Positions 9,085 through 17,467 of a stretch of DNA of 34,884 bases are shown here, in pieces; positions within the stretch are counted from its first letter, which is position 1, and each line of letters opens with the position of its first letter. This stretch comes from Planctomycetaceae bacterium (GTDB taxonomy: Bacteria; Planctomycetota; Planctomycetia; Planctomycetales; Planctomycetaceae), in assembly GCA_947476295.1 (NCBI GenBank), contig CANJQC010000052.1:1-34884 (forward strand), in the 5' to 3' direction. A program made the translations under genes and the position numbers. The notes below the pieces were generated by a model. That model saw nothing but the letters and a program-made list of their open reading frames with translations. It had not been told where the DNA came from and ran no database searches.

Positions 9085-10140
9085 CTATCCTGTAACATTG
9101 CACAATCGCTTCCATTTTTCAACGAAGCCGGGGCGATTGAGTACATCGGGATTCACGATTCCCCGCGGGCGCTGGCCAGATGCAAGATCGATCATGCCCT
9201 GACAGGCAGCCCGACCGATGTCTCGAAACATCTCATCCGTCCACGCGATGCAGTGCGGAGCAAGCAGTACGTTGTCGAACCCGGAAAATACAGGCGGTGC
9301 AGTGAGCGGTTCGACTTGAAAACAGTCCAGTGCAGCTCCCGCGATTTGGCGTGACGTCAGGGCGTCGAACAATGCGGCTTCATCAATGATTCCGCCGCGA
9401 GCCGTGTTGATCAGATACGCAGTCGGTTTCATCAGGCCAAGCTGGCGCGCCCCGATCAGGTTGCGAGTGTGTTCATTCAGCGGACAATGGAGAGAAACGA
9501 AGTCCGCCTGCTCAAGCAATTCATCGAGCGTCACGGACCGAACACCGAGTTCACTGATGACGGCCGAATTCGCGAAAGGATCGAACACAACCGGTTGTTT
9601 CATCCCGAAGCCTGATAGCAGCCGCACCAGTCCCTGGCCGATCCCGCCAAATCCGATCACACCCAGCGTCCGATCACGCAGCTCAGTCCCCATGTACTGG
9701 CTTCGCTCGTCCCATCTGGCTTCACGGACAAGTCGATCTTTCATACGAAGATGATGCGTCAGAGCCAGCATCCAGCCGACGGTTGCTTCTGCCACAGGGC
9801 GGTCTACCGCTCCGGCCGTAATGAAGAGCAACACATCCGCCGCCGTGCAGGCTTTCACATCAACGCTGTCGAAGCCAACGCCAAAGCGACCAACCGCGAG
9901 CAGATCTTCGCTCTGAATCAGGCTGTGAACCGTCACACGCGGAGTCAGCACAATGACCCCATTGACCCCCGCCAGTTGCTGTGGATCTATCTCCGCACGG
10001 TGATTAGTAAATGGACTCGCCACGATGCGATCATACCCGTCGAACAGGCTTAAACCAATGTCGCGATATTTTGTCGCACCGCTGGCGTCATAGAAGTCCG
10101 CAGTCAGAGCGACTCGGAAGGAAGTTGGAGGTTGTGTCAT
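9085..10140 (-). CDS. D-isomer-specific 2-hydroxyacid dehydrogenase
   Basis: The 351-residue product matches the family in order and length: substrate-domain segment VGRFGVGFDSVD (about 83-94), Rossmann motif GFGGIG (163-168) with D187 at the end of the second strand suggesting NAD(H), then the catalytic set R248 (NTARGGIIDE), E277 (CFQVEPL) and H296 (APHCIAW). It reversibly reduces a 2-keto acid to a D-2-hydroxy acid in the cytosol. It resembles phosphoglycerate-dehydrogenase-like and glyoxylate-reductase-like members, but no ACT domain is present, so SerA is unlikely. It lies between the aldolase-bicupin gene upstream and the SMP-30 gene downstream (38 bp away). The start is an ATG; the ribosome-binding site is weak. 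Confidence 0.93.
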   Translation of the reverse strand: MTQPPTSFRVALTADFYDASGATKYRDIGLSLFDGYDRIVASPFTNHRAEIDPQQLAGVNGVIVLTPRVTVHSLIQSEDLLAVGRFGVGFDSVDVKACTAADVLLFITAGAVDRPVAEATVGWMLALTHHLRMKDRLVREARWDERSQYMGTELRDRTLGVIGFGGIGQGLVRLLSGFGMKQPVVFDPFANSAVISELGVRSVTLDELLEQADFVSLHCPLNEHTRNLIGARQLGLMKPTAYLINTARGGIIDEAALFDALTSRQIAGAALDCFQVEPLTAPPVFSGFDNVLLAPHCIAWTDEMFRDIGRAACQGMIDLASGQRPRGIVNPDVLNRPGFVEKWKRLCNVTG

Positions 10141-10518
10141 TTGTAACCAGTTCCATGAGTGACAGGGGCCAGTGCCTTGTTGCCCTGCTGTATACTTTCT
10201 TCATTCAACCAACCGACGCCGGTGATTTTTGAAGTTGCGAGATTCAGGCCCGGAGGGCCGACATATCCTATGCCGGTGGCGTGAGCCACCGGTCAACAAG
10301 AATGAAAAATCTCAGGCCTGAAGGGCCGACACACTGGCGCTTGTGTCGGCCCTTCAGGCCTGCATCACTGTATGTTCCGTATTCCGGTGGCTCACGCCAC
10401 CGGCTAACGATGCGCCGGGCTTCCAGCCCTAAGAAAATGCGCAACTTCAAAAACGGACGGCTATCGCCGTACCGCTGACCACGCAGGTTCTACTGGTGCT
10501 CAGACTGCGTTGATTCTA
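10141..10518. other. Intergenic stretch occupied by an inverted-repeat element
   Basis: This gap between two minus-strand genes holds no convincing gene. Most of it is the 228-bp inverted-repeat element described separately. Short frames of 60-65 codons are open on both strands inside it, which follows from its symmetry and not from coding. The remaining bases next to the dehydrogenase start would contain its leader, but no clear promoter was found. Confidence 0.7.
10226..10453. mobile_element. MITE/REP-like 228-bp element with nested inverted repeats
   Basis: The outer boundaries are perfect 14-bp inverted repeats, TTTTTGAAGTTGCG at 10226-10239 and its complement at 10440-10453. Inside, a perfect 21-bp arm at 10272-10292 pairs with 10384-10404. 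Each copy of this arm is itself a hairpin (CCGGTGGC / GTGA / GCCACCGG). In the centre, a perfect 21-bp arm at 10313-10333 pairs with 10342-10362 around an 8-base loop. GCCCGGAGGGC and GGGCTTCCAGCCC form further small dyads near the two ends. There is no transposase and no obvious target-site duplication. The layout suits a non-autonomous element moved in trans or a structured bacterial interspersed repeat. Copy number cannot be seen here. Confidence 0.7.
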
Positions 10519-12177
10519 TCATCGCCACGGGTTTCCTTCCACCGTCGCGCAGCGTTCATCGACCATGATGCGTTCGGGCCGTGGGCCGGCGTAAACCCAC
10601 AACATCTCCATCGTCGCATTTGATTCATTGATAAAGTAGTGAACTCGACCCCGCGGCTGCAAAGCGGTCGCACAGTCGCTCATGGAGTACCTTCGCCCTT
10701 CAACAATGCAAATCGCCGTTCCTGAGACAATGCAAATTGATTCATCAAAGTCATGCACATGCGCCGGCAGTCTGCCGCCTGGATGAAACAAGCCGTAACC
10801 GCCACTCATTTCAAGTCCCGGCATCAGATCAGCGTTGAAGCAGTCGATAAATTCTGTATTTGGTCCTGCCGCACTGCGTTTCGCAGTGGCAAAACGGTTG
10901 ATTCGTTCGGCACCGGGAACTCCGGTTGAATCATCCGGCATCGATCTTTTCGAGAAGAATTTATCCACCAGAGTACGACTGGGTGTATCTACGGCCATCG
11001 CGATGTGCAGGACAGCATTTTTTGTCGTCGAAACGTTGCGTGATGTATGAGCCTGACCGGCACGGATCACTGCATTGTCAAGTTTTTTAAGCGAGTAGCT
11101 TCTCCCTTCAATATCCAGCGTCATCGTTCCGCTCAGCAGCGTCACGGACTCCGTAAACGCATGCAAGTGATAAGGCAGGACCGCGCCGGGAGCGAACGTG
11201 ACGAGTCCCGTCGTGAGTTGTTTGGCCTGATTGTGACTTCCCACCAGACATTCAAAATGGACTCCGGGAGCGATCTCCTTCATTGCGCCGTGACCGACAG
11301 AAGTCATGACTTCATTACGATCCGGCCGCATCGATTCCGGTGGTCGTGGCAGCGGTGCTTGTGTTGATGTTTTTGTAGAATCCGGTGTCAGCGACGCGCG
11401 TATTGGTCGGTCTCTGCCAACGGCGGCAAGCGACGCTTTGAGTGAGCGAAGCAAAAATCCAGTATCCGTGCCGACGCCGATGGCTCGGAATCCCTGCGTC
11501 TGCCGTTCGTGAATGTTGTCGATACTGGTGGCCAGCAAACCGCAATGTTTGCCCGCTCCTCGAATGGTGTCCTTGAGTCTCAGAATCTGCTCAGCGACCC
11601 CCGGACCTTCCCACTGTCCCCGAAAACCGGCCGTGGAAGAAAAGTCGGCAGGGCCAAACCACATCAGTTCAACACCATCGACCTGACACATCATTGGCAC
11701 CTGTCGAACCGCCTGAACAGATTCGATAATCGGCACGACAAGCACATGATCGTTGGCTTCTTCGGTATGTTCAGCAATGCATTGTCCCCAGCCTGTTGCA
11801 CGTTCCGCACCGATACCTCGAAGGCCCTCTGTTGGATACCGTGAATAAGCCACCGCCTGCTTGAGTTGTTCCGCCGTCTCAATCCACGGGATCACAATCC
11901 CATCGGCTCCGATGTCGAGAGCACGCTTGATCAGCCCACCGTTGAGTTCCGCAATTCGCACCAACGCCACCGTGTCACTCCGCACGGTGGCCCGAATGTG
12001 CTCGGTGATTTCTTTCCAGTCCAGATGCCCGTGCTCCGCATCGATCACCACCCAATCGAGCCCCAGTGCGACCGCCATTTCTGTGATACTGGGCGATTCC
12101 AGTGTCACCCAAAGTCCAAACACCGATTCATCGCGCGCCAGCTTTTGTCGGAGACTGCGAATAGCAGATGTTTTCAT
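10519..12177 (-). CDS. HpcH/HpaI-family aldolase fused to two cupin domains
   Basis: The 552-residue product combines three domains. Residues 1-255 are a class II pyruvate aldolase of the HpcH/HpaI family: H49 (DAEHGH, base), R74 (pyruvate binding), D88, metal ligands E152 (PIIES) and D178 (FGPADF), with spacing like E. coli HpcH. Residues about 295-400 are a cupin with H337, H339, E343 and H377. Residues about 440-540 are a second cupin with H473, H475, E479 and H513. A proline/threonine-rich linker (about 262-290) separates aldolase and cupins. The aldolase half would cleave or form 4-hydroxy-2-oxo acids to pyruvate plus aldehyde. The bicupin half could bind metal and isomerise, hydrolyse or sense a related acid. 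AGGGA 8 bases before ATG 12177 supports the start. Family aldolases are usually about 250-260 residues, so the fusion is unusual. The pathway is inferred from neighbours. Confidence 0.9.
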   Translation of the reverse strand: MKTSAIRSLRQKLARDESVFGLWVTLESPSITEMAVALGLDWVVIDAEHGHLDWKEITEHIRATVRSDTVALVRIAELNGGLIKRALDIGADGIVIPWIETAEQLKQAVAYSRYPTEGLRGIGAERATGWGQCIAEHTEEANDHVLVVPIIESVQAVRQVPMMCQVDGVELMWFGPADFSSTAGFRGQWEGPGVAEQILRLKDTIRGAGKHCGLLATSIDNIHERQTQGFRAIGVGTDTGFLLRSLKASLAAVGRDRPIRASLTPDSTKTSTQAPLPRPPESMRPDRNEVMTSVGHGAMKEIAPGVHFECLVGSHNQAKQLTTGLVTFAPGAVLPYHLHAFTESVTLLSGTMTLDIEGRSYSLKKLDNAVIRAGQAHTSRNVSTTKNAVLHIAMAVDTPSRTLVDKFFSKRSMPDDSTGVPGAERINRFATAKRSAAGPNTEFIDCFNADLMPGLEMSGGYGLFHPGGRLPAHVHDFDESICIVSGTAICIVEGRRYSMSDCATALQPRGRVHYFINESNATMEMLWVYAGPRPERIMVDERCATVEGNPWR

Positions 12178-12721
12178 GGAAATCCCTGGTGACCGGAAAG
12201 TGGTAATCGTTCAGTTGATCCGTGATGTAGTCCGGCCCCGAAGTTGTGTCAAGAGGGCAGTTCGGCATCTGCTGGTTGTCTCACAATCGTTTAATCTATC
12301 ATGAGGTGACTGCCCGACGGCGTGGCTTTCCGTTCCGCCCACACGTGACGTGGAATGTGAGTCTGCGGAGCGAAATCGCCTGCATAGCTCAGTCGCTCCG
12401 CCTACTGCGACTCACTTGACACAGCGTGGTCATGTGATCATCGGCAATTTGAAGAAGGCAGAGGAAGTATCGACTCCGGCTGCTCAGGACAATCGCATCG
12501 AACATGGCGAGCGTATACCTTAACCAACTATGAGGGGCGTCCTTTCCTGCGGTGTTAGTGTGACAACCAGCATTCTGCAGCAGCCCACCTCTTATCACGA
12601 ACACCAATTCACCTTCGTTTCAATGCGCAATAGGCAGATCGCCCCGCTGAGGCCAACAGGCTTGGTACTCGCTTTTGGATGGTCGCACTAGGACTGTTTC
12701 GCTCATTTTTTTCAGAAGAAA
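12178..12721. other. Intergenic stretch, no confident gene
   Basis: This region separates divergent genes and would contain the promoter of the aldolase-bicupin gene, though no clear -35/-10 pair was found. It holds an imperfect inverted repeat: 12357-12373 (GTGAGTC...CGGAGCGA) against 12393-12415, with six extra bases in the second arm. Short frames on both strands here lack recognisable protein character. Confidence 0.5.
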
Positions 12722-13076
12722 GTGAATGCCATGACCAATCCTGCTCGCTCTGTTCGTTCCATCCTGTTCCAGTTGGAGTTGTGGTATTCGGCTGTACTGC
12801 TTACGTTCATGATGGGACGGTCCGTTCTTCATGCTGGTGACGTGCCGTGGCTGAAGGACGTCACAACCGCTCCGACAATTGAAGTTGAAAAGGAAGAATC
12901 GGTCGGCTCGATTCGTTGGTGATCGCAGTTGGCCGGTCATGCAAGCCGCGTTGCCTGCATGGCGGCTTTATGGTCAGCCAATGCGTCTGGGATTGCTGAA
13001 TCATCATCAGGGCCATTGTGTGTCACCCGAATCCTTTGAATGCATGGCGGAATGGTTGCAATCGTATCTGGAATAA
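12722..13076 (+). pseudogene. Internally deleted alpha/beta hydrolase (acetylxylan-esterase-like) remnant
   Basis: Two protein fragments lie in adjacent frames. The first, from ATG 12731 (or GTG 12722), reads as a signal peptide (LELWYSAVLLTFMMGRSVLHA) followed by DVPWLKDVTTAPTIEVEKEE, then a stop at 12920-12922. The second, in the next frame from about 12915 to the stop at 13076, reads SWPVMQAALPAWRLYG, then LGLLNHHQGHCVSPESFE and a final amphipathic helix. That is the C-terminal end of planctomycete secreted alpha/beta hydrolases, with the catalytic His in NHHQGH. The core with the nucleophile serine is missing, so several hundred codons were lost and the join is out of frame. No function is expected. 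The assignment rests on recognising the C-terminal pattern by eye. Confidence 0.7.
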
Positions 13077-13142
13077 TGCGTAATCCGTTCGCACCTGTTG
13101 CAATCCACTCTCCAGATTCATTATTAACCGGGCAGAATCGAC

Positions 13143-14858
13143 ATGATGCAGCTTCGACGAATCAAGAACTTCTATTTCGGCCTACTCCTCGGTGCAGCCT
13201 GTTTCTTTGGCACCAATCTGGTCGCTCAGGAAAAGGGCGACGCGACGACGCGGTTTGTTGATTGCTCGCTGCTTGTCGCGCCCGAGTACCCTGCGTCGTG
13301 GCCGGCACATCCGTTTCCTCGATTTAAACTGGTCCATGAACAAGTGGTCGGGCCGAATAGTCCGTACAACATTGACGTGTTGCTCATCGATGGAAACACG
13401 GGGACGCAATTGGATGTGCCGCCGCATTCCGTCGTGCGACCGGAGTTGAACCGTGAGAAGTCAGGTCCGTTCGGCCTGGCCTACACCGATAAGATTGAAG
13501 CGTGGCAGTTTGGAGGTGAAGCCTGCATTGTCGATGTACGCGATCTGCTTGATAAGGCTCCAAATGGTGTCAGCCCGCTCGTCCTGCCATCCCACGTCGA
13601 ACGCTTTGAACAGCAGCATCGGCGTTTGAAATTTGGCGACGTCGTCCTGTTCCGCAGCGATTACACCGATGCGTATTATCGTCCGTTTCCGGCAGGCCAT
13701 CGCTATATTGCAGATGTCGTGGATCGTAAAGCACCGGGCTATCCGGATCCTAATCCGGATACGATGGAATTCCTGGCAACTCGCGGCGTGATGACACTCG
13801 GCACTGACAGCGCGAGTATGGGGCCGATGCCGAATCTGGCTGAGCCGACTCACTATGCCGGCCTGCGGCATGGAATGATCTGGACCGAGGGAGCGACAAA
13901 TCTTGGCCAACTGCCTGCGACCGGTGCGTTTTACTGCATGTTGGGTCCGAAACATGCGAATGGCCCGTATTCTGAAACACGAGCCTTCGCTGTGGTCGGC
14001 GGAGATCTTCCGGCGAGACTGATTGAGTCCGCTCGCAACAAGCGAGCCATCGATTTGTCGCCAACGCTGGCGATGAATCTGCCGGTGACGCATCTTGGTT
14101 CGCTCGCCGGACGTCATCGACAGGTTTATGTGAAGGTCGATTTTCTGTATTCTCCCGACCTCGACATGTGGCATCACACTCATTTGATGGATGCGACGGC
14201 GGGGACTCATTTGATTACGCCATCGTTTGCTCTTCCACCGGAAGGTGCCGCAGTCGAGTATTCCCCTGAAGTTCGAGGCTGGCTGGCTGACTATGAATCC
14301 AAATACGGCAAGCGGGGTTTCAGTTCCCGAACGACCGATAAAGTGCCCCTCGACTGGACCTGCGGCGATGCGCGAGTGGTCGATGTGCGAAATCTTGTCG
14401 GCACGACACAACCGTCCACATGGCCAGCATCACCAGAGATTACCATCGATCTGCTGAAGGCTGATGAAAAGGCTCACGGAGAATTCGTCCGTGGCCAGAT
14501 CGTTCTGTTCCACACCGGACACATCGACCAACACTTCAAGCCGGCACCGGATGACAAAGGCGTCTGGCAGGATCCACTCACCGGAAAATCTGAGGGCTGG
14601 CCCGCGCCAGGCCCGGAGGCAATCCACTATCTGCACAGCAAAGGTATCCGCTGCATCGCCACCGATGCACCAGATCTCGGTGGAGTCGATCCACGCCGCG
14701 CTTTGATGACGTATTGGGCTCTCGGTGGCAGCGACATGGTAGGAGTCGAATTCCTCAATAACGTCGGCAGCGTTCCAAAGAAGGCTTACTTCCTGTTCGC
14801 TCCAACTCGCATTCGCGATTGTCACGCCAGCCCGGGCCGCGCGATTGTTTTGTATTGA
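13143..14858 (+). CDS. Secreted tandem cyclase-family protein (kynurenine-formamidase-like fold)
   Basis: The 571-residue product has a signal peptide (basic RRIKN, hydrophobic FYFGLLLGAACFFG, cleavage near LVAQEKG). It contains two cyclase-family halves of about 270 residues, each beginning with a DCSLLV/DLSPTL-type strand and ending with a GTDSASMG / TDAPDLGG segment followed by a gated C-terminal strand. The family hydrolyses cyclic amides, formamides or lactones using a metal bound by HxGTHxDxPxH. Both copies depart from this motif: the first reads NTGTQLDVPPH and the second TAGTHLITPSF. Metal binding may therefore be split between halves, altered or lost. Two in-frame ATGs occur at 13143 and 13146, and the ribosome-binding site is weak. 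The protein would act in the periplasm or outside. Substrate unknown. Confidence 0.82.
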   Translation: MMQLRRIKNFYFGLLLGAACFFGTNLVAQEKGDATTRFVDCSLLVAPEYPASWPAHPFPRFKLVHEQVVGPNSPYNIDVLLIDGNTGTQLDVPPHSVVRPELNREKSGPFGLAYTDKIEAWQFGGEACIVDVRDLLDKAPNGVSPLVLPSHVERFEQQHRRLKFGDVVLFRSDYTDAYYRPFPAGHRYIADVVDRKAPGYPDPNPDTMEFLATRGVMTLGTDSASMGPMPNLAEPTHYAGLRHGMIWTEGATNLGQLPATGAFYCMLGPKHANGPYSETRAFAVVGGDLPARLIESARNKRAIDLSPTLAMNLPVTHLGSLAGRHRQVYVKVDFLYSPDLDMWHHTHLMDATAGTHLITPSFALPPEGAAVEYSPEVRGWLADYESKYGKRGFSSRTTDKVPLDWTCGDARVVDVRNLVGTTQPSTWPASPEITIDLLKADEKAHGEFVRGQIVLFHTGHIDQHFKPAPDDKGVWQDPLTGKSEGWPAPGPEAIHYLHSKGIRCIATDAPDLGGVDPRRALMTYWALGGSDMVGVEFLNNVGSVPKKAYFLFAPTRIRDCHASPGRAIVLY

Positions 14859-14978
14859 GGCTAGTCCTGAGAGTTGTGAACCAGAGACGATGGCTAAACA
14901 TTTAGCGCAGCGGATACTATAAAGCAGTCAGGCGTACTACGACTACTTGCGTCGCGGGCTGGTTGCTTGGGGACTGAC

Positions 14979-15839
14979 ATGGCTGGTGCTTCACTTCAGC
15001 GCTCTATGGTGGCTGAGTTTGTTGGGACGTTTTTGTTGATTTTCTTCGGCTGCGGGGCGGTTCATGCGGCCGTATTGACGGGAGCGCAGAGCGGGCTGTG
15101 GCAGGTGGCAATTGTCTGGGGTGTGGCCATCATGCTGGCGATCTATACGGTGGGTGCTGTCAGCGGAGCGCACATCAATCCGGCCATGACCATCGCCAGT
15201 GCGGTGTGGCGTGAGTTTCCAAAATCGCATGTTCTGCCCTACATCGGGGCTCAACTGGCTGGTGCATTCATCGCTGCGGCGGCTTTGTTTATCCTGTTCG
15301 AACCGCACATCACAGCGAAGGAAGCATCCAAAGGTGTGGTGCGCGGGCAGCCGGGAAGTGAAATGACGGCGATGTGCTACGGCGAATACTATCCGGCACC
15401 AGGTGTGCTTGGAGCTGGCGATGGACCGTACTCGCCGGAAGTTCACGTGGAACTCAAATCGCGAATGTCTCAAGGCCGCGCGTTTCTGGCAGAAGTTCTT
15501 GGAACGATGATTCTGGCTTTCGTCGTGTTCGCCGTCACTGACGGACGCAACGTCGGATCGCCCGCCAGCGGAACGGCTCCTGTGTTTATTGGTCTCACGG
15601 TCAGCGCGCTTATCTCGGTCATCGCACCGTTGACTCAGGCATGCTTCAATCCTGCCCGTGATTTCGGGCCACGCATATTTGCCAGCCTCGCAGGTTGGGG
15701 GGCGATCGCCTGGCCAGGATTCAGCGATCTCGGATGGCTGACAGTCTATATTATCGCACCGATCGTGGGGGCGGTGCTGGGTGGCGGCCTGTACGATCTG
15801 GCCATTCGACCGGCTCATCCTGAAGCGGTGCCGGAATGA
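14979..15839 (+). CDS. glpF: Aquaglyceroporin (MIP family, glycerol-facilitator type)
   Basis: From ATG 14979 the product has 286 residues with six membrane helices and the two half-helix pore motifs, NPA at 67-69 (SGAHINPAMT) and NPA at 224-226. Aspartate 228 directly after NPAR is the classical marker of glycerol facilitators as opposed to strict water channels. The extended loop between helices 3 and 4 (about 112-165) also fits GlpF. GGGGA about 5 bases upstream supports ATG 14979 over the in-frame TTG at 14967. It would conduct glycerol or similar small polyols through the inner membrane. No glycerol kinase or glycerol-phosphate dehydrogenase lies next to it, so the physiological solute is open. 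The acyltransferase downstream could be linked through lipid metabolism, but the gap is about 195 bp. Confidence 0.92.
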   Translation: MAGASLQRSMVAEFVGTFLLIFFGCGAVHAAVLTGAQSGLWQVAIVWGVAIMLAIYTVGAVSGAHINPAMTIASAVWREFPKSHVLPYIGAQLAGAFIAAAALFILFEPHITAKEASKGVVRGQPGSEMTAMCYGEYYPAPGVLGAGDGPYSPEVHVELKSRMSQGRAFLAEVLGTMILAFVVFAVTDGRNVGSPASGTAPVFIGLTVSALISVIAPLTQACFNPARDFGPRIFASLAGWGAIAWPGFSDLGWLTVYIIAPIVGAVLGGGLYDLAIRPAHPEAVPE

Positions 15840-16035
15840 TGATCTGTTGGTGCAGGAATCAAGCCCGCAGCGGCTCCCATGATTTTCAGGGATCTCCGAG
15901 TCTTTGGAAACCTCGTTTTCGTCGAGAGGCAACTCAACTGCAAGTTTAGCAGTCACCATTGTTTGCCAGACTTGTCTTTCTGCATCCGGATGATTACAAC
16001 CACGCTTTTCAGCCTTGAAAGATGACTCCCGCGCG

Positions 16036-17271
16036 ATGCATAAAGTTGTTGTTGAAGAGCCGTATAAATTTGTACCGCCGTATCGCGGACGATGGTTTTC
16101 GTGGATGTTTCGGCTTTGGCTGCGACCGTATCTGCGAAAAACCCACGGAATTGTCAAATGTACGTATGAAGGTCTGGAACATGTTCGCGAATCAATAAAG
16201 GCAGGGCACGGAATTCTGCTGTGTCCTAATCATTCACGCGATTCCGACCCGATGCTCATCGGGATGCTGTGTCGAGCCATCCCCAGCCATGTCTTTTCGA
16301 TGGCCAGTTGGCATATCTTCAAACAGAGCCGCCTAGAAGCCTTTGTGGTTCGGCGCCTGGGTGGATTCAGCGTGTATCGCGAAGGAATGGACCGACAGGC
16401 TCTGGATACGTCGGTTCGTATCGTCACGAATGCCGAACGACCGCTTGTTGTGTTTCCGGAAGGCGTGATCTCACGCACGAACGATCGCCTGAATTCGCTG
16501 ATGGACGGTGTTTCTTTCATAGCCCGAGTGGCTGCGAAGAAGCGGGCCGAAGCGCATCCCGACAAGAAGGTCGTCATCCATCCCATCGGGATTCGCTATC
16601 GATTGCAGGCGGATCTGGCGCAGTTGACTGATCCAGTGCTGGAGAAGCTGGAGCAACGCACGTTCTGGAAGACCCAGGAGCATCTGTCAACGATCGATCG
16701 CATCGGACGACTGGCGATGGCGTTGCTTGCTGCGCGGGAAATTGAAGTACTGGGGGCGACTCAATCCGGCACAGTCCGTGCTAGGATCGCCAACTTAATC
16801 AATGCAATGCTGCATCCCATTGAAAAGCAATGGCTGGGCGGTGCCCGCGTTGGCGATGTGATCGTACGTGTGAAAGATCTGCGATCGGTTATCTTGGCCG
16901 ACCTGCTCAAGGGCACGCTGACACCCGAAGAGCGGACGTCTCGATGGAGACAGCTCACCGACTGCTACTACGGTCAGACGCTGTCGATGTATCCGGATGG
17001 TTATTTGGACGACGGAGTCAAAGGCCCCCTGACGCCGGAACGCATCGTCGAAACTGTCCAAAGGCTGGAAGAAGATCTCACGGACCACGTCACTGTGTAT
17101 CCGGCGTGGCAGGTCGAGTTCCGGATCGGCGAAGCGATCATGATCGATCCGACTCAAAAGAAATCACGCGGTGGGGATGCGATTATGCAGACCCTGCGTG
17201 AACGCATATTGGGTTTGCTCAAAATTGATGACTGGTGGCCACCCCAACCCGTTTCGCCGTTCGAAGAGTAA
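16036..17271 (+). CDS. PlsC-like lysophospholipid/glycerophosphate acyltransferase
   Basis: From ATG 16036 the product has 411 residues. The LPLAT signature is clear: NHSRDSD with the catalytic HX4D pair H66/D71, then GFSVYRE (110-116), the glycerophosphate-binding motif VVFPEGVISR (PEG at 141-143), and a following VHPIGIRYR strand. Such enzymes transfer an acyl chain from acyl-ACP or acyl-CoA to lysophosphatidate or a related acceptor at the inner membrane. Relatives such as PlsC are about 240 residues. The extra C-terminal region of about 170 residues (after about 240) is not recognised and may bind an acceptor or partner. An in-frame TTG at 16015 would add seven residues. No ribosome-binding site is strong. 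It stands alone between glpF and the two-component system. Confidence 0.88.
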   Translation: MHKVVVEEPYKFVPPYRGRWFSWMFRLWLRPYLRKTHGIVKCTYEGLEHVRESIKAGHGILLCPNHSRDSDPMLIGMLCRAIPSHVFSMASWHIFKQSRLEAFVVRRLGGFSVYREGMDRQALDTSVRIVTNAERPLVVFPEGVISRTNDRLNSLMDGVSFIARVAAKKRAEAHPDKKVVIHPIGIRYRLQADLAQLTDPVLEKLEQRTFWKTQEHLSTIDRIGRLAMALLAAREIEVLGATQSGTVRARIANLINAMLHPIEKQWLGGARVGDVIVRVKDLRSVILADLLKGTLTPEERTSRWRQLTDCYYGQTLSMYPDGYLDDGVKGPLTPERIVETVQRLEEDLTDHVTVYPAWQVEFRIGEAIMIDPTQKKSRGGDAIMQTLRERILGLLKIDDWWPPQPVSPFEE

Positions 17272-17467
17272 GCTGAACAGCGTCCTATTCACGCAGCCCG
17301 GTGTCGCTCCGTAAATCGGAGAAAGCTTGAGCATACGATTCGCGGCGATTACTGGTACAATACTGCCTGTGAGCAGCGCGGCGTCAGCTGCCGGTATTTT
17401 GCTGCGTGTTCGGGATCAGTGACCGGTGGCTAGCCATCCCGCTCACGAACTCAACACCATTTAGGGC

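Noticed and set aside
10268-10478. Short frames of 60-65 codons on both strands
   Set aside because: They lie inside the inverted-repeat element and are open on both strands only because of its symmetry.
12389-12607. 72-codon minus-strand frame in the gap before the hydrolase remnant
   Set aside because: No ribosome-binding site or motif; composition is like other non-coding frames here.
14991-16157. 388-codon minus-strand frame
   Set aside because: It lies opposite the glycerol facilitator gene, is rich in Arg, His and Ser as antisense frames are, and matches no protein pattern.
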